Source of the DNA: a virus
Virus record (IMG/VR): IMGVR_UViG_3300007722_000007
Coordinates: 1 to 64,000 of that record
Length of the DNA stretch: 64,000 nucleotides
Reading direction: 5' to 3' (one strand)
In this document: positions 63,101 to 64,000 of the stretch, piece after piece
How positions within the stretch are numbered: position 1 is the stretch's first letter
Layout: every line of letters starts with the position of its first letter
The notes under the pieces: generated by a model
What the model was told of the DNA's origin: nothing
Seen by the model: the letters and a program-made list of their open reading frames with translations, nothing else
Databases searched by the model: none
Made by a program: the position numbers and the translations under genes

Positions 63101-64000
63101 ACGGCGACGCTGATCCGGCCGCTGTCCAGTACGCTCCAACTCCGCAACAGCAAATGCAAAATTTCCTGATTAATAGTATAGACGAATCCGTTAATTCAGC
63201 CGAGGATTTTGTCGACAGTTTGTCACGGGAACAATTGTCTGTTATTTCCGATCACGTAAGCTCTGGGCAGGGGCAACCTCGGACATTAAGTAGAGAGGAT
63301 AACGAAGCCGAACGGACAGAGCAATTCAGACAGCAGTCCGCTTTGGGTATTTCGCATTATTCCGCTACCCAAACTGGTAGAAACCAATTACGCACGATCG
63401 CATCTTTGATGAAGGAAAATACAAAAGTTCAGCTCGCCGATGATGTAATTGATAAAATCATTTTAAGTGCAAGCCAAGATGAGATCTCCTTTGACGCCGC
63501 GCTTCGGGCGTTATTCCCAATTGATAACTATAACGATATGGGTGCAATATGGTTCCATGTAGTCAAACCGCTAACGGGTGTAGATAGCGACATCGCACGC
63601 GAACTGCAAGATGTTGCAAATGAGTCGACAGCACGAATGCGACGACACGCGTTCGTTTTGGCAATTCACGGGAATAAAGCCAAAAATGAACTTCGGCACA
63701 CGCTCTATAATTTTGTCAAGAAGTACCCCGTTGACGGCGTCGGATCGGTTCGTATTGCTGGGTCAAACGAGACCACCAATGACATTGCCGATCTTTCGGC
63801 GGATGACCAAAATATAATTCGCTCGATTCAATTTGACACAATCAGTTCATACGATGGTACGACAGAATCCGCAAATCGGATAATAGGCGCGTTGACGTCT
63901 CAACAAATTGAACGACTATTTGAGAAATTCATTCTGCCGGCGCTTCATAAAAGTAATCCCGGCCTGGCCAATAAAAGGTCCATCAACCAAGCCAGAATAA
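57169..64000 (+). CDS. Giant protein with WMPC motif, acidic loop and [ST]GSM sites, cut by the right edge
   Basis: The frame from ATG 57169 (GGGATAAT just upstream) is open to the end of the window: at least 2,277 residues. I checked phase at six points and found no in-frame stop. Residues 1-105 hold DCCPIAPDDGAD and the C-x-G...WMPC motif. PIGGPQRDMNP plus the ARNADND loop follow at 124-160, then a Pro/Ser linker. Canonical [ST]GSM sites lie at Met978, 1155, 1366 and 1759, with variants NGSM (1021) and TGAM (~250). The segments between are helical and I recognise no enzyme motif. The C-terminal end and any major capsid gene lie outside. Confidence 0.75.
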   Translation, partial: MAENTDTGDCCPIAPDDGADQINQKSVGFGPRRVRSDGHDVFVDKESARERSRQLGCIGIRQYNSVSGGFVWMPCSNESDYRRVTGVGVLAGRRSERDLSRRIARILKKKTDEVKALGPPIGGPQRDMNPATARNADNDPFVLEGIPTINRGRGVIDPTPGSDVAIPAPSTPDAPELSDTANRASDIDGPDLPTRPDPGAAPSDKPSIARSPKKPSTRRASIAPTDSLAPKIDTEPRRNTARDTVPAATGAMRGDKVTPARFILPENDELVRRVKGAIAKWLDGTPERERSNLLQRNDRSGRNNFFAQMYQDDAARSTLRSFIWGDIETADAAVAYWGGQFADSADRVITKIDTGTLNEADYVDAFRLYQKAVSQAPDFSRGIMDTYAVADPGIDEEVLFSNLSGWTLPTTIESMTPNTTPLQSFGAQGIIAITDIFRAAVSQLKFPVQRENAQTFPEGNKLRAGFTANRAVYPHDYGNVLLRRLLDVSNSVRNANSEPIRETILGSALNSFAMYVAAHGVLVHDSDLMDSSFGIMNNLLEQLLADKESTAVLAKMGQLFDLLDTHLVDYTEARRRARLEIIAAAKENGLLRKSEDLFDNDVPLAVAEHLDNSKQAFSTRNEHVAAVIAPIGEDKLRRVMRDIFARNNYLDGSTIEKYSPASPGDAIALASELNPPQRDRNITRLSTENAKAFESITSYLYSDNPIFLVDNNDQIQLWANLLQYGKRRMLHRTLKQMSPKKRAEFMAVDPETADVLLDSAKESWLSHRQINEGFGPDNYPLDDNINATLTNYPIEDVHYRIPQRITDSSSNPLVLIANALRLRQYQLDRVNNNDYTNSIRALIDGLLGGNPKQSNKIFDLMILPSPAALLIDRYANSIPNFLHTLGEYDNDIQGNNRGQFRNNDSVYPNTMTALGVLGDAKHALAGLAGNMDEYANMASRRMVLITDDLIDRENYDIDPLVENYLNAAPFGYGPSGSMVGHIGQNYPRDKRESGSWSPVADNIRTEIARGYQFPKKRNGSMRISLGSRYRQAELVREAAELLDTMYERARNGTLRLEDYATSYDQKTEKLKLDAFNPKTPASVLKGEMSLFRAITLVMTAASVGARTPKDRDLIDGLTQEVYQWADHFLPFYSSKRPFVGSLPRKISSTDPTGSMGGIRSPRERFAKLKNSKYASLELRWAAFDAAASDLIYESAASVPISNKLLQLETLLDDLINEQWAQASGLKTALEIISSHVDDMIQGGLPLRLTAELTRSFDTFAGRMRKKYQDDPLLASAFSSVNLYSVRSRSKRRRGLKPIELLNERLTMQNSLLDDAITNNQTARAENLRVAISVTVRNINEVTPPPRGAPKKFEWEGDDETPVSGSMAGRYSPHQLTLSNLVTGLHDSPEFAKHWQSMDDNNELFWKYRLESQQEPAGLSSITFNWTDEVSRNAYLRLLTSGKQFPPIYRTPGGRDGAIFPKSSLHKNSEMAKNISEYIADELGVGMYIRGRYPYYADMFSTLATFSLTPSSGVAGSKAVSDILSYHSEELNPTQFAYRFETWIRDPDMVMENAKTGKETGVRKFFNNDRIKMMMEFNKRIDGLYDIIEEKAPQQTFDNFRPRRIPGRYDGDISSSLKTTALQTILSANLETDSETVHSLTKRVNAQLNRWNNFDFATAEDIVNILAATEPSLWNKIKIDLDAPVNPLSGIPIEELDANKDILSIIMDDYKNLSFYEIKELLAQGSHADLYDDEAIRALLSEMGVTDLQVRDTANPSGSMTQGAGNDESSNIDWWKIPDPEKMALLRQDFDRLHILRANKKALEMSPDEERQFRVTQWKKSQLEKIIDADWVALGPFPKTNALRDLHNLALEATDSDVTFSGKIYGFTDSQISTIFDEISSGLPNSTDIKRRGEFVDHINGRLSVRGDDAPAIVPDIWAPEPTRNELLEFTTPKEAAEILGENFDFDRAFLAQLLNGPSSEMSPEIRTELLRITNDRADGDADPAAVQYAPTPQQQMQNFLINSIDESVNSAEDFVDSLSREQLSVISDHVSSGQGQPRTLSREDNEAERTEQFRQQSALGISHYSATQTGRNQLRTIASLMKENTKVQLADDVIDKIILSASQDEISFDAALRALFPIDNYNDMGAIWFHVVKPLTGVDSDIARELQDVANESTARMRRHAFVLAIHGNKAKNELRHTLYNFVKKYPVDGVGSVRIAGSNETTNDIADLSADDQNIIRSIQFDTISSYDGTTESANRIIGALTSQQIERLFEKFILPALHKSNPGLANKRSINQARI
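57549..57652 (+). repeat. Acidic-loop module, copy 3
   Basis: Third copy of the ARNADND...IDPTP module; at DNA level it differs from copies 1 and 2 at several third positions, so it diverged earlier, while the protein sequence is almost unchanged. It is preceded, like copy 2, by PIGGPQRDMNP. Confidence 0.85.

Noticed and set aside
1-64000. CRISPR arrays, insertion sequences, integrase and attachment sites
   Set aside because: No regularly spaced direct repeats of 25-40 bases, transposase motifs or tyrosine/serine recombinase genes were seen; the only repeats are short in-frame tandem units and the acidic-loop module.

Overview
The window is part of a large contractile-tailed (myovirus-type) Caudovirales genome, or a prophage of one. 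The host is probably an actinobacterium: strong AGGAG-type ribosome binding sites, an actinophage-like Rad52/RecB-type recombination set and portal-MuF architecture all suggest this, but no host gene is present to prove it. Two divergent blocks meet near 26.7 kb.

Minus-strand block, read from 26.65 kb down to 1: terminase large subunit interrupted by an intein; a recombination set (conserved small protein, Rad52-like annealing protein, RecB/Cas4-like nuclease, HNH nuclease, RuvC-like resolvase); an IbrA/IbrB-like set (ParB-like, PAPS-reductase-like, ParB-like); then the neck and tail: connector, P2 gpS-like completion protein, tail terminator, sheath, tube, frameshifted tail chaperone, tape measure with a C-terminal M15-type peptidase motif, LysM/XkdP-region-like protein, gpD-like hub, OB-fold spike, gp25-like wedge, gpJ, gpI-like protein, and finally a holin-like protein and a small beta-sandwich protein.

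Plus-strand block, from 26.7 kb to the right edge: a small membrane protein, a portal-MuF fusion, and then about 35 kb of very large tightly packed genes. The first is an HK97-type prohead protease fused to more than 2,500 further residues. Those residues carry several sigma-region-4-like helix-turn-helix modules and two WYL-like modules. Later genes carry PepSY-like repeats, a triplicated unknown domain, two HExxH zincin-like domains, a possible degenerate kinase fold and an ADP-ribosyltransferase-like domain. These proteins share small modules: a [ST]GSM linker motif seen 17 times, an acidic ARNADND/DGDGDG loop, an RC(P/G)...FT(N/D)...C module and a WMPC motif. No major capsid protein is recognisable; it may lie beyond the right edge.

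The most interesting reading, which is inference, is that the right half encodes a set of virion-associated polyproteins carrying regulators and enzymes. They may be cut at the recurring [ST]GSM motif by the prohead protease and delivered with the DNA, as T4 Alt and phiKZ-type internal proteins are.
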